Origin: Chloroflexota bacterium
GTDB taxonomy: Bacteria; Chloroflexota; UBA11872
Length of the DNA: 49,050 nt
Direction of reading: 5' to 3'
NCBI GenBank assembly: GCA_028873795.1
Contig: JAPPNP010000083.1
Coordinates: 1 to 49,050, forward strand
In this document: one piece after another, positions 41,374 through 49,050 of the stretch
How positions within the stretch are numbered: the first letter of the stretch is position 1
Layout: each line of letters begins with the position of its first letter
Program-made: the position numbers and the translations under genes
Notes under the pieces: model-generated
Seen by the model: only the letters and a program-made list of their open reading frames with translations
Databases searched by the model: none
What the model was told of the DNA's origin: nothing

Positions 41374-42978
41374 ATGCTGATCGACGCCACCTCGCCGGCC
41401 GGCGAACCGAAACCACCGGCGCCAAGCAGCCCGCCCGCCGCCTCGGCGCGAATTGCCCTGGTGCTGGTGACCACATTCTTCTCAGGCATGTCGGTCCTGG
41501 CTGTTGAGATCACGGCCTCGCGTCTGCTGGCGCCCTTCTTTGGCACTAGCACCATCATTTGGGCCGTCGTCATCGGGCTGACGCTGCTGTATCTCTCGAT
41601 CGGCTATTGGATCGGCGGCATGTTGGCGGATCGGCGACCGCGCGAGTCCACGCTCTTTCACATCATCGCCATCGCGGCATTCGGCGTTGGGCTCGTGCCA
41701 TTCGTCGCGGGCCCGGTGCTCGAAATCTCGTCAGAGGCCATCGCGCGGTTGAGCGGGGGACTCTTCTTCGGATCCCTGCTGGGTGTGCTGCTCTTGTTTT
41801 CGGCGCCGCTGACCATGCTGGGCATGGTGTCCCCGTTCGCCATCCGCCTTTTGACACGCGACGTGCGACACGCGGGCAGCCGCGCCGGTCAGGTCTACGC
41901 GCTGAGCACCATCGGCAGCATCGTGGGTGCCTTTCTGCCGGTGCTCACGCTGGTGCCAACCTTCGGCACGCGGTTGACCTTCCTCCTCTTTGCCTGGGTG
42001 CTGTTGGGCCTGGCATTGCTCGGCGCGCGAAGCAACGTGCGACGGGGCATCTATGCCGCTTTCGCCATCATCCTCATCATTCTCTGGCTGATCATCAGGC
42101 CGGGCGCCGTTCGTCCGGTGGATGGATTGGTCTGGGAGGGCGACTCGGCCATTCAGTTCATCCAGGTCATTGACGATCCCGGGCGTGGGCTGCGACTGGT
42201 GCTCAACGAGGGTATTGGCACGCACTCGATTTACCACCCGGATCGCCTGCTCACCGGCGGCCCGTGGGACTATTTCCTCCTCGCGCCGTTCATCGGCGGG
42301 CAGTCCATGGCCGAGGTGGACTCCCTCCTGATCGTCGGCCTTGGCGCGGGCACCGTGTCGAAGCAGTACACCGCCGTGTTCGGCGACGACGTGGCGATCG
42401 ACGGCGTCGAGCTGGATCCCAAGGTCATCGAACTCGGCCGGCGCTACTTCGACATGACCGAGCGGAACCTAAGTGTCATCGCCGCCGACGGACGAACCTA
42501 TCTGCAACACTCAGACGACCGCTACGACGTCATTGCCGTTGACGCCTACCGTCAGCCATATATTCCGTTTCACTTGGTGACGCGCGAGTTCTTTCAGGAG
42601 GCCCGCGACCACTTGCACCCCGATGGCGTGCTGGCGCTCAACGCCGGGCGCACCGGCCAGGACTTCCGCCTCGTCGAGGTCCTTTCGTCCACGATGCGGG
42701 ACGTATTTCCGTACATCTACGTCATCGACCTGCCAACCGGCTACAACAACAGCCTGATCTACGGCGCGTTGCGACCGATTTCAGACGAAGAGCTTCATGA
42801 CGCCGCGCTGGCCACAGGCAATGCGGTTCTCGAAGAAATCGCGCTGCGCCCGTGGCGGCTGCGACCGGTGCCGGAGTCCACGGTGGTCTACACCGACGAC
42901 CTGGCGCCCGTGGAACGCCTGATCGACGACATCATCGTGCGGGAGGCGCTCGGCGGTGCGCGCGGACGCGGGCGCTAG
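41374..42978 (+). CDS. Fused membrane / spermidine-synthase-like protein
   Basis: A 534-residue protein. Seen: residues ~25-235 hold about seven membrane segments, including SVLAVEITASRLLAPFFGTS, the hallmark of membrane-fused polyamine synthases; residues ~250-500 form a Rossmann-type aminopropyltransferase fold with VDSLLIVGLGAGTVSKQY, DGVELDPKVIELGRRYF and VIAVDAYRQPYIPFHL. The conserved catalytic Asp pair of true spermidine synthase is not fully matched, so it may act on another substrate. AGGAGA abuts the start closely. Confidence 0.85.
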   Translation: MLIDATSPAGEPKPPAPSSPPAASARIALVLVTTFFSGMSVLAVEITASRLLAPFFGTSTIIWAVVIGLTLLYLSIGYWIGGMLADRRPRESTLFHIIAIAAFGVGLVPFVAGPVLEISSEAIARLSGGLFFGSLLGVLLLFSAPLTMLGMVSPFAIRLLTRDVRHAGSRAGQVYALSTIGSIVGAFLPVLTLVPTFGTRLTFLLFAWVLLGLALLGARSNVRRGIYAAFAIILIILWLIIRPGAVRPVDGLVWEGDSAIQFIQVIDDPGRGLRLVLNEGIGTHSIYHPDRLLTGGPWDYFLLAPFIGGQSMAEVDSLLIVGLGAGTVSKQYTAVFGDDVAIDGVELDPKVIELGRRYFDMTERNLSVIAADGRTYLQHSDDRYDVIAVDAYRQPYIPFHLVTREFFQEARDHLHPDGVLALNAGRTGQDFRLVEVLSSTMRDVFPYIYVIDLPTGYNNSLIYGALRPISDEELHDAALATGNAVLEEIALRPWRLRPVPESTVVYTDDLAPVERLIDDIIVREALGGARGRGR

Positions 42979-43160
42979 GGCGAAGCGAAGCCAGGTCGTG
43001 GGAACGACAAATTGCATACGTCCCCCGTCACTTCCGGCAGCCGGATCGCGTTGATTTCGGCGCACGAGCAAGCACGAGCGGCTCGCAAATCCGGACTGAC
43101 CGAATCGTGGGCAGCAGCACGTCGGACAATGGTCGGCGCCGTCTCGCCGAGCCGTCCCTA

Positions 43161-44636
43161 ATGGGCTTCGCCCGAGCAAGAGGAACACGACGCGCCGTGC
43201 TGCGCGCCTCGGTGGGTATAGCAGCGGCGGCCCTGGCGGCTGCCTGCGGCGAGGCCGTGCCGGACCTGCCGGCCTCACCCACGCCGCTCGCTCCCGTCGG
43301 ACCGGAACCGACAACGCCGCCCGCGACCGCGGTGTCGCCCCCTGCCGGGGCGCGAACTGCGGCTCCGCCCAGCGTCCAGACCTCGACCGCGGACGCTGCG
43401 ACGCCATCCGCGGCACGGCCGACGGCGGTAGGCGCGCCATCCACGACCCAGACGCAACCGATCACACCGGCTCCGCCGACGCAGGCAACGCTTCCGACGG
43501 GGCCGCCGGCGGTCACCGCCCCGACCGCGACACCCCCGACGGCTCAATCGCCAACCCCAACCGCAACCTCCGGCGCGACGGCGTCACCGCCGCCGGCGCC
43601 TGTCACGACCGCTCCCCAGCCCACGGCCGTCGCCGTCGCGCGGCCAACGGCACCTCCCACCCCGACGCCGCGCGCGACGCCGACTCCGGTCTCGACGCCA
43701 ACTCCCACGCCAACCCCCACCCCGGCGCCGCACCGGTCGCCGCTCACGGGCCTGCCGATCTCGGCGGAGGCGCTCGCGCGCCGCGTGGTCGCCGTCAAGA
43801 TCGACAACTCGCCCGGGGCGCGGCCCCAGAGCGGCCTGAGCCAGGCGGGCATCGTCTACGAACACGAGACCGAAGGCTCCGTGACTCGTTACACCGCCTT
43901 TTTCCTGGACAGCGACGTTGACCTCGTCGGGCCGATCCGCAGCTCGCGGTTCGTGGATCGTGACCTCGTGCAGCAGTTCGACGCGCTGTTCGCGCACGTC
44001 GGCGCCAGCCCGCCGGTCATGGAAGATCTCCGTGCCTCGGAAGCGGCCGACATGGACCAGTTCTTCTACGGCGGCGACCGGCCCTACACGCGGCTCACAA
44101 GCCGTCCAGCGCCTTTCAACGTGTACGCGAGCCTTGCCAGCCTTCGCGAGTTCGGCGCCCTCCGCCATGACACCCGGCGCTGGATTGAAGGCTTGGAGTT
44201 CACGCAGGAACCGCAGGGTCTCGGCGCCGTGCGGTCGATCACCGTTCCGTCGGGCCCGCAAACGTATTTTCAGGTGCACTACGGCTACGACCCGGCTATC
44301 GGTCAGTGGCGGCGCTCGCTGGCAGGCGCCCCGGACATCGACGCGGCGAACGATGAGCCGATCACGGTCGCCAACGTTGTGATTCAGCACGTGGACATTC
44401 GCGTCACGGCCTTTATCGAGGATTCGCTCGGCAATCTCTCACTGGCGATTCCTACGACCGGGTCGGGTCCGGTGACAGTGTTTCGTGATGGCCTTCGGAT
44501 TCCTGGCACCTGGGAGCGGCCCAACGCGAAAGCGGTCACGCGCTTCAAGACTACGCGCGGCGCCCCATTGGAATTGCGGCCCGGCCGCACCTGGGTCCAC
44601 CTGCTCGACACGGACCAGGCCTTCGACAGCAGCTGA
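43161..44636 (+). CDS. DUF3048 (YerB-like) lipoprotein
   Basis: A 491-residue exported lipoprotein. Seen: twin-arginine-like RRAVLRASVG, hydrophobic Ala stretch and lipobox LAAAC, so lipid-anchored; a Pro/Thr/Ala linker of ~160 residues (about 30-190) that is compositionally extreme; then a DUF3048 domain (~192-490) starting HRSPLTGLPIS. Other features are VVAVKIDNSPGARPQSGLSQAGIVYEHETEG, ADLVGPIRSSR-like and VGASPPVMEDL. YerB family function is unknown. ATG 43161 chosen as the signal begins there; no Shine-Dalgarno. The 182 bp upstream shows nothing supportable. Confidence 0.85.
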   Translation: MGFARARGTRRAVLRASVGIAAAALAAACGEAVPDLPASPTPLAPVGPEPTTPPATAVSPPAGARTAAPPSVQTSTADAATPSAARPTAVGAPSTTQTQPITPAPPTQATLPTGPPAVTAPTATPPTAQSPTPTATSGATASPPPAPVTTAPQPTAVAVARPTAPPTPTPRATPTPVSTPTPTPTPTPAPHRSPLTGLPISAEALARRVVAVKIDNSPGARPQSGLSQAGIVYEHETEGSVTRYTAFFLDSDVDLVGPIRSSRFVDRDLVQQFDALFAHVGASPPVMEDLRASEAADMDQFFYGGDRPYTRLTSRPAPFNVYASLASLREFGALRHDTRRWIEGLEFTQEPQGLGAVRSITVPSGPQTYFQVHYGYDPAIGQWRRSLAGAPDIDAANDEPITVANVVIQHVDIRVTAFIEDSLGNLSLAIPTTGSGPVTVFRDGLRIPGTWERPNAKAVTRFKTTRGAPLELRPGRTWVHLLDTDQAFDSS

Positions 44637-44702
44637 GCTCGGCCACGGCGTAGTGGCCCGGTGCCGTACGCTAGCGGCGCCAATCGCTGGCCGGAGCCCG
44701 TC

Positions 44703-45704
44703 ATGACCACCGAGCGCGTCGTCCTCATCCCCGAGCCGCAGCACAAGATGCTCCTCCAGCATCGCCAGATCGTCGAGGAGGCCGGCGGCACGATCCAGCA
44801 CGCCGACCTGCACGACGCGGCGGTCCGTCGCGCCGCCCTTCCCGAGGCGACCGTCGTCCTGGTGCAAGGACACGAAATGGTCGAGGAAGACTTCGCCGCG
44901 GGCGCCGCCCTGGACGCCGTGTGTTGCTGGTCCGACGGCGTGGACACGGTGGACCTGGATGCGGCCACGCGTCATGGCGTGCCGGTGGGCAACGTACCCG
45001 ACCTCTGTATCGACGAGGTGGCCGATCACGCCCTGATGTTGCTGCTGGCCTGCTACCGGCGGCTCGGCTTCGCCTATCGGCAGATCCACGAGCGCCTGCC
45101 GCTCTCGCGCTACGACATTTGCGACGCCGCGCACCCGTGGCCCCGGCTGCGCGGGCTCACCTTGGGCCTGCTCGCGTTCGGAAACATCGCGCAGGCCATG
45201 GCCGTGAGGTGCCAGGCGCTCGGCATGTCCGTGATCGCCTGCGACCCCTACATGGATCCAGCCGTGATGCAAGACATGGACGTCGAGCCCGTCGACCTTG
45301 ACGACCTGCTGCGCCGCTCCGACTACCTCTCGATTCACACACCCTTGAACCCGAACACCCACCATCTGATTGACGCCCCCGCCCTGGCGCAGATGAAGTC
45401 GAGCGCGTTTCTGATCAACACCGCGCGCGGGCCGATCGTGGACGAGGCGGCGCTTGTGGCCGCGCTCCAGGCCGGCAAGCTCGCAGGCGCCGGGCTCGAC
45501 GTGTTCGAGGTCGAGCCGGCGACCCACGACAACCCGCTGCTCTCGATGCCCAACGTCGTAACCACACCTCACCACGCCGGCGAATCCGATGAAATGCACG
45601 CCTTTGGTCCCGAAGCGGCCATGAACGACGTGGCTCACGTGTTGCGGGGGAATCCACCGCGGTCCGTGCAGAATCCGGCCGTGCTCCGCCAGGGCAGCAG
45701 CTAG
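44703..45704 (+). CDS. D-2-hydroxyacid dehydrogenase (CtBP-like)
   Basis: A 333-residue NAD(H)-dependent dehydrogenase. Seen: nucleotide motif LGLLAFGNIAQAMAVRCQALG (variant of GxGxxG, with Ala-Phe-Gly), catalytic Arg in LINTARGPIVDE, Glu in DVFEVEPAT and His in VVTTPHHAGES. The N-terminal part has WSDGVDTVDLDAATRHGVPVGNVPDLCIDEVADHA. The substrate is unknown (phosphoglycerate, glyoxylate and others possible). ATG 44703 has GGAG seven bases upstream. Confidence 0.9.
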   Translation: MTTERVVLIPEPQHKMLLQHRQIVEEAGGTIQHADLHDAAVRRAALPEATVVLVQGHEMVEEDFAAGAALDAVCCWSDGVDTVDLDAATRHGVPVGNVPDLCIDEVADHALMLLLACYRRLGFAYRQIHERLPLSRYDICDAAHPWPRLRGLTLGLLAFGNIAQAMAVRCQALGMSVIACDPYMDPAVMQDMDVEPVDLDDLLRRSDYLSIHTPLNPNTHHLIDAPALAQMKSSAFLINTARGPIVDEAALVAALQAGKLAGAGLDVFEVEPATHDNPLLSMPNVVTTPHHAGESDEMHAFGPEAAMNDVAHVLRGNPPRSVQNPAVLRQGSS

Positions 45705-45751
45705 CTCCGCGCCATGGGCGGCGCATCCGTCCCGCGATCGGCGTAGCCCCG

Positions 45752-47335
45752 ATGCCCGTGCGAGTCACCGGTTGGGGTGGCATCGGCGAAATCGGCGGAA
45801 ACAAGCTGCTGCTCGAGGACGGCGACTGGCAGGTGCTGCTGGACTTCGGCAAGTCGTTCGGCGCCCACGCCCGCTATTTCGAAGAGTTTCTCGTCCCGCG
45901 AACGACCGCCGGCGCATTCGACTACTTGCGCACGGGGCTGCTGCCGCCGCTCGAGGGCCTGTATCGACCCGATCTGGAGGCGCTGCCGGAGGTCCAAGCC
46001 TTCTGGACCCGTGCGAAGGACCAGGCCGGCTACCGGAACGACGTGCGTCCGCGCGCGGTGCTGCTGTCGCACGCCCATCAAGACCACCACGGCTATCTCT
46101 CGTTTCTGAATGCGGATATCCCGATCGTCACCAGTTCCGCCACGGCGCTGATCGTGAAGGGGATGCAGGACTGCGGGCAGACCGGCATCGAGAACGAGAC
46201 CGTCACCATCCGACCACGAGTCGCCGACGGCGCGGTTCTCACCACCGAGCGCACCTCCGGGGAGCAGCGGTCGTGGTCGCTGGTCGACGCCGGCGCGTGG
46301 ACGCGGGACGCCGAGCGTTTCTGGAAGACGCCGCTCTTCAACAAGCAGACGGGGGGATGGAACCTACGCGGCACCGCGCCCTTCACCGGCGACGTCGACG
46401 GTCGGCGCGTCCGGGCCTACCCGGTCGACCACTCCATACCCGGCGGGCACGGTTTCGCCGTCGAAACGTCGATCGGCTGGATTGCGTATTCGGGTGACAT
46501 CCGCATGCACGGTCATACCGGAGATCTCACCCGACAGTTCGCCCAGGAGTTGCAGTCCCTCGACCTGGCGCTGCTGATATGCGAGGGCACCCAGGCCGCG
46601 TCCGGCGGCGCCGCCACCACGGAAGAGGAGGTCCGACAAAGCGTGCACCAGGCGGTCGGGGCCGCCGACGGGCTGGTGGTCGGTGATTTCAGCCCGCGCA
46701 ATTTCGAGCGGCTCGACACGTTCCTGGACGCGGCGCGTCACGCGGGACGGCAACTCGTGGTGCTGGAGAAGGACGCCTTCCTGCTGCACGCGCTGGCCAC
46801 GGCCGACCCCACCATCCCGCTGCCGGATCCCGCCCGCGGCCCCTTGATCTATCGCGAGCGCCGCGAGAGTCCACGCGCCTGGAGCCAGGTGGTGGCCGAA
46901 ATCTACGGCAATGCGATGGTCGATCCGGATGAGATCGCCCGATCGCCGGGTGAGTTCGTCCTGGCCTTGAGTTTCTACGACGTGCTGCGTTTGCTTGATA
47001 TCGACGCCGGCGGCGGCACGTGGATCTACTCAACCAGCGAGCCGTACAACGAGGAGCAGGTGCTGGATATCAACCGGCTCCGCCAGTGGGTGGATCTGCT
47101 GCAGATGCGGATGTTGGGCCGGCTCGGCGACGACCCCAGTCAAGAGCGCTTCCACGCCTCGGGGCATGCTACGGGAGCCGACCTGCTCGAATTCATCGAG
47201 ATCGCCCGGCCGCGACGTCTGATGCCGATTCATCTGGAGTCGGCGGGCCTGGACTTCTATCGCCGGCACGTGCCTGAGATGGGGATCGAGCTTGCCGAAC
47301 CGGTGTGGGGTGAAGCGGTGGAGGTTCGAACGTAG
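45752..47335 (+). CDS. MBL-fold metallo-hydrolase, RNase J-like
   Basis: A 527-residue metallo-beta-lactamase-fold protein. Seen: TGWGGIGEIGGNKLLLEDG at the start (RNase J-like GG.GEIG.N), the zinc motif His107-x-His109-x-Asp111-His112 (SHAHQDHHGYL), later VDHSIPGGHGFAVETSIGWIAYSGDIRMHG with the fourth ligand regions, and a beta-CASP-like insert ending with SGHATGADLLEFIEIARPRRLMPIHLE, the RNase J signature. An RNase or related nuclease is likely, though the C-terminal domain of RNase J is missing. Confidence 0.88.
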   Translation: MPVRVTGWGGIGEIGGNKLLLEDGDWQVLLDFGKSFGAHARYFEEFLVPRTTAGAFDYLRTGLLPPLEGLYRPDLEALPEVQAFWTRAKDQAGYRNDVRPRAVLLSHAHQDHHGYLSFLNADIPIVTSSATALIVKGMQDCGQTGIENETVTIRPRVADGAVLTTERTSGEQRSWSLVDAGAWTRDAERFWKTPLFNKQTGGWNLRGTAPFTGDVDGRRVRAYPVDHSIPGGHGFAVETSIGWIAYSGDIRMHGHTGDLTRQFAQELQSLDLALLICEGTQAASGGAATTEEEVRQSVHQAVGAADGLVVGDFSPRNFERLDTFLDAARHAGRQLVVLEKDAFLLHALATADPTIPLPDPARGPLIYRERRESPRAWSQVVAEIYGNAMVDPDEIARSPGEFVLALSFYDVLRLLDIDAGGGTWIYSTSEPYNEEQVLDINRLRQWVDLLQMRMLGRLGDDPSQERFHASGHATGADLLEFIEIARPRRLMPIHLESAGLDFYRRHVPEMGIELAEPVWGEAVEVRT

Positions 47336-47411
47336 CGTCGGGATGTATTGACGCGGCCAAATCCACCGGCGACCATCAAGCACGCTATCTGCACTCAACC
47401 ACCTGCCACTG

Positions 47412-48437
47412 ATGGCTCGCCGGATCATCGACCTCACCCAGGCGCTCGCTCCCGACGGAAGCGACGGTTCGTTCAGCGTCCGCGAATACGAGCGGCCGCG
47501 GAGCGGCCACGGCGTGTTCCATCGCGTTGACATGGAGACCACGGTGGGCACTCATGTGGTTACGTCGCGGCGCTACTTGGCGTCGGGCTACTCCTTGTCC
47601 GAAGCGCCGATCGACCGCTTCTTTGGCGAGGGCGTGGTCCTGCGTCTGTCCGCGGCGAATGGCTCGACCGAGATCACCCAGATGGATCTGGACGAGGCGG
47701 CCGGCGGGCGCGTGCGCCGCGATGACATTGCCGTGTTGGCGGTCGAGCCCGAGGCCGAGGGCAGCGCCAAGCTCACCGTCTTTGCCTCACAGTGGCTGTG
47801 GGACAAGGGCGTCAAGATGCTGGTGCTCGATCACCGGATCACCATCGGCTCGTCACCGTCATGGAACGAGGAGCGCACCGTCCTCACGTCACTGTTCGCG
47901 AATGAGATTCCCGTAGTGCGCGGCGCCACGAATACCGATCAGCTCAGCGACGAGCGCTTCGCGGTGATGGCGATTCCGATGCGGATCGCGGGGGTCGAGG
48001 CCTGGCCAGTGCGCGTGATCGCCCTGGATCCGGGCGAACCGCCCAGCACGGAGCCCGTTGCCGCGAAAGCTGTCGAAGCGCCCTCAGCCCCGGCTGAATC
48101 CGAGGCTTCCAAAGCCAGCGCGGAAGCTGGCTCCGCCGCCGCACCCACGGAGGCAAGCGACGCCGAGAGCGCCGAAGGCGATGAACCGCCGGAGGCGCCG
48201 GCAGCCGCCGCGCCTGAAGCGACCGCCGCTGAGAGCGCAACGCCCGAGGAGACGGGCGAGGAAGAAGCCAAGCCCGCGGCCGAGCCATCGTCGACCGAAT
48301 CTGCCGCTGCCGAGCCCGCGTCGTCCGAGCTGCCGGCGCCGGATTCCGACGACGACAAACCGACGTCTAAAGCGGCAGATGCCAATGCCGCCGATGTCAG
48401 CGACGAGGAATCAGAATCGTCTCCCCGATCTGAATAG
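47412..48437 (+). CDS. Cyclase-family (KynB-like fold) protein lacking metal ligands
   Basis: A 341-residue protein. Residues ~4-215 align with the cyclase/kynurenine formamidase family (METTVGTH near 41-48, then RFFGEGVVLRLSA and RRDDIAVLAVE). The family's HxGTHxDxPxH metal site reads TVGTHVVTSRR: His48 is kept, but the other four positions are Thr44, Val50, Ser52 and Arg54, so it is probably not a metal-dependent hydrolase. A ~120-residue Ala/Glu/Ser/Pro tail (from ~220) is low-complexity, acidic and overlaps the convergent LysM gene end by 41 bp. Confidence 0.7.
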   Translation: MARRIIDLTQALAPDGSDGSFSVREYERPRSGHGVFHRVDMETTVGTHVVTSRRYLASGYSLSEAPIDRFFGEGVVLRLSAANGSTEITQMDLDEAAGGRVRRDDIAVLAVEPEAEGSAKLTVFASQWLWDKGVKMLVLDHRITIGSSPSWNEERTVLTSLFANEIPVVRGATNTDQLSDERFAVMAIPMRIAGVEAWPVRVIALDPGEPPSTEPVAAKAVEAPSAPAESEASKASAEAGSAAAPTEASDAESAEGDEPPEAPAAAAPEATAAESATPEETGEEEAKPAAEPSSTESAAAEPASSELPAPDSDDDKPTSKAADANAADVSDEESESSPRSE

Positions 48438-48876
48438 TCCACGGCTCGTCGATGCCGTTGACCGCGGCGATCTCTTCGAACGAGAACCCGAATCGACTGG
48501 CGATTCCAGCCAGTGTGTCGCCCGGCTCGACCGCGTAGCCGATGTAGCGTGAGGTCCGAACGGTGCGGACCGGAACGACCGTGGGGGTTGGAAGCACGGT
48601 CACCCTCGATTCGGGCAGCGGCAGATCGATTTCTATAGCCGGCGGCGTCACCACCGTGAGCCTGGGCCCTGACACAGTCGGCGTTCGCGGCGGCGCCGTG
48701 GCCGTCGGCTGCAGGATGTCCGGAATCTGACCGCGGGCGCGCAGCACATTGTCGGCCACGACGATGAACACCACCGCGGCAACGACCAGGACCGCCGCGA
48801 CGACAATCACCAGCGTGCCCGCCGCACTAGTCTCGGGGGCGTCCGCTTGCGTCGACGGCGAGGCCGGCCGCTCCAT
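48397..48876 (-). CDS. Membrane-anchored LysM-domain protein
   Basis: A 159-residue protein: one membrane segment (~19-42, TLVIVVAAVLVVAAVVFIVVAD), a Thr/Pro linker, and a C-terminal LysM domain (~111-158; YAVEPGDTLAGIASRFGFSFEEIAAVNGI, ending TIQIGETILIPRR). LysM binds peptidoglycan N-acetylglucosamine. The frame is open upstream into the tRNA gene, so the start is ATG 48876, or GTG 48912 if 12 residues longer. It overlaps the convergent cyclase gene tail to tail. Confidence 0.85.
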   Translation of the reverse strand: MERPASPSTQADAPETSAAGTLVIVVAAVLVVAAVVFIVVADNVLRARGQIPDILQPTATAPPRTPTVSGPRLTVVTPPAIEIDLPLPESRVTVLPTPTVVPVRTVRTSRYIGYAVEPGDTLAGIASRFGFSFEEIAAVNGIDEPWTIQIGETILIPRR

Positions 48877-48990
48877 GCGGCCGGCATCACGATCCGTGCT
48901 GGACTGAGTCACTGCGCCGGAATCTACCAAGGGCTCAGACAGGCAGTGAACGGCGATCGCCGCCCGGTCCTGCGCGGCAAGCCGCCAGGC

Positions 48991-49050
48991 TGGGGTGAGC
49001 GAGGGGACTTGAACCCCCAGCCTTCTGGGCCACAACCAGACGCTCTAACC
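48991..49050 (-). tRNA. tRNA-His (GTG), partial
   Basis: On the minus strand a tRNA 3' part. The anticodon arm CTGG-TTGTGGC-CCAG gives anticodon GTG (His), the T-arm GGGGG-TTCAAGT-CCCCT is complete, and the acceptor strand CGCTCAC is followed by discriminator C and encoded CCA (48993-48991). C73 is the histidine identity base. About 17 bases of the 5' end lie outside the window. Confidence 0.95.

Overview
The window looks like the chromosome of a high-GC, single-membrane-type bacterium of the phylum Chloroflexota (possibly Dehalococcoidia/SAR202-like). The pointers are inference from gene style: extracytoplasmic proteins with Val/Glu/Lys 'stalk' repeats after the signal or membrane segment, Tat-type lipoproteins, GG-LGYP repeats beside a SpoIID domain, a small 'baseplate J-like' membrane protein inside an alaS operon, and cdaA-cdaR. 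No plasmid, phage, transposon or CRISPR signature is visible; the only accessory module is a VapBC pair.

Layout. 1-490: end of an rRNA operon (23S 3' end, 5S). 550-2198: tandem YkgJ-type cysteine-cluster paralogues reading out of the rRNA operon. 2218-6457 (minus): an ArsC/Spx-like redox protein translationally coupled to a medium-chain dehydrogenase, a SAM methyltransferase, and an NCS2 purine/uracil permease with an extra C-terminal domain. 6692-9344 (minus): ECF sigma factor and a membrane-anchored VWA protein. 9567-10203: vapBC. 10200-13388 (minus): a membrane EEP-hydrolase and argG. 13462-14832: cupin and DegV. 14848-18747 (minus): dipeptide/oligopeptide ABC transporter (binding protein, two permeases, no ATPase here). 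19053-26602 (minus): a tight housekeeping operon alaS - baseplate-like - ruvX - mltG - pepQ - efp - accB-like, most genes overlapping by ATGA/GTGA. 26743-28367 (minus): nifS-type cysteine desulfurase with small membrane proteins. 28575-33628 (plus): SpoIID-domain protein, argF, cdaA-cdaR (c-di-AMP). 33629-38339 (minus): ANTAR response regulator, YfhO-like membrane protein, glycosyltransferase. 38517-48437 (plus): dnaN, gamma-glutamyltransferase, membrane spermidine-synthase-like protein, DUF3048 lipoprotein, 2-hydroxyacid dehydrogenase, RNase J-like MBL protein, degenerate cyclase. 48397-49050 (minus): LysM membrane protein and tRNA-His, cut by the window edge.

The most striking observation is at 2218-2580. 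The ArsC/Spx-like reading frame contains a single in-frame TGA exactly where the family has the first cysteine of its CxxC site. A perfect 7-bp hairpin with a GU-containing 5-nt loop sits 18 nt (to the loop) downstream, matching the published geometry of bacterial SECIS elements. The gene's start overlaps the upstream stop codon as ATGA. It is best read as a selenoprotein (redox motif UxxC); a simple ORF caller would miss the active site by starting after the TGA. Other oddities: a BCCP-like protein with no biotin-accepting lysine next to an EF-P carrying Arg at the modified-residue position, a permease fused to a possible degenerate HATPase-like domain, a cyclase-family protein without metal ligands, and a terminator-like hairpin just upstream of alaS.
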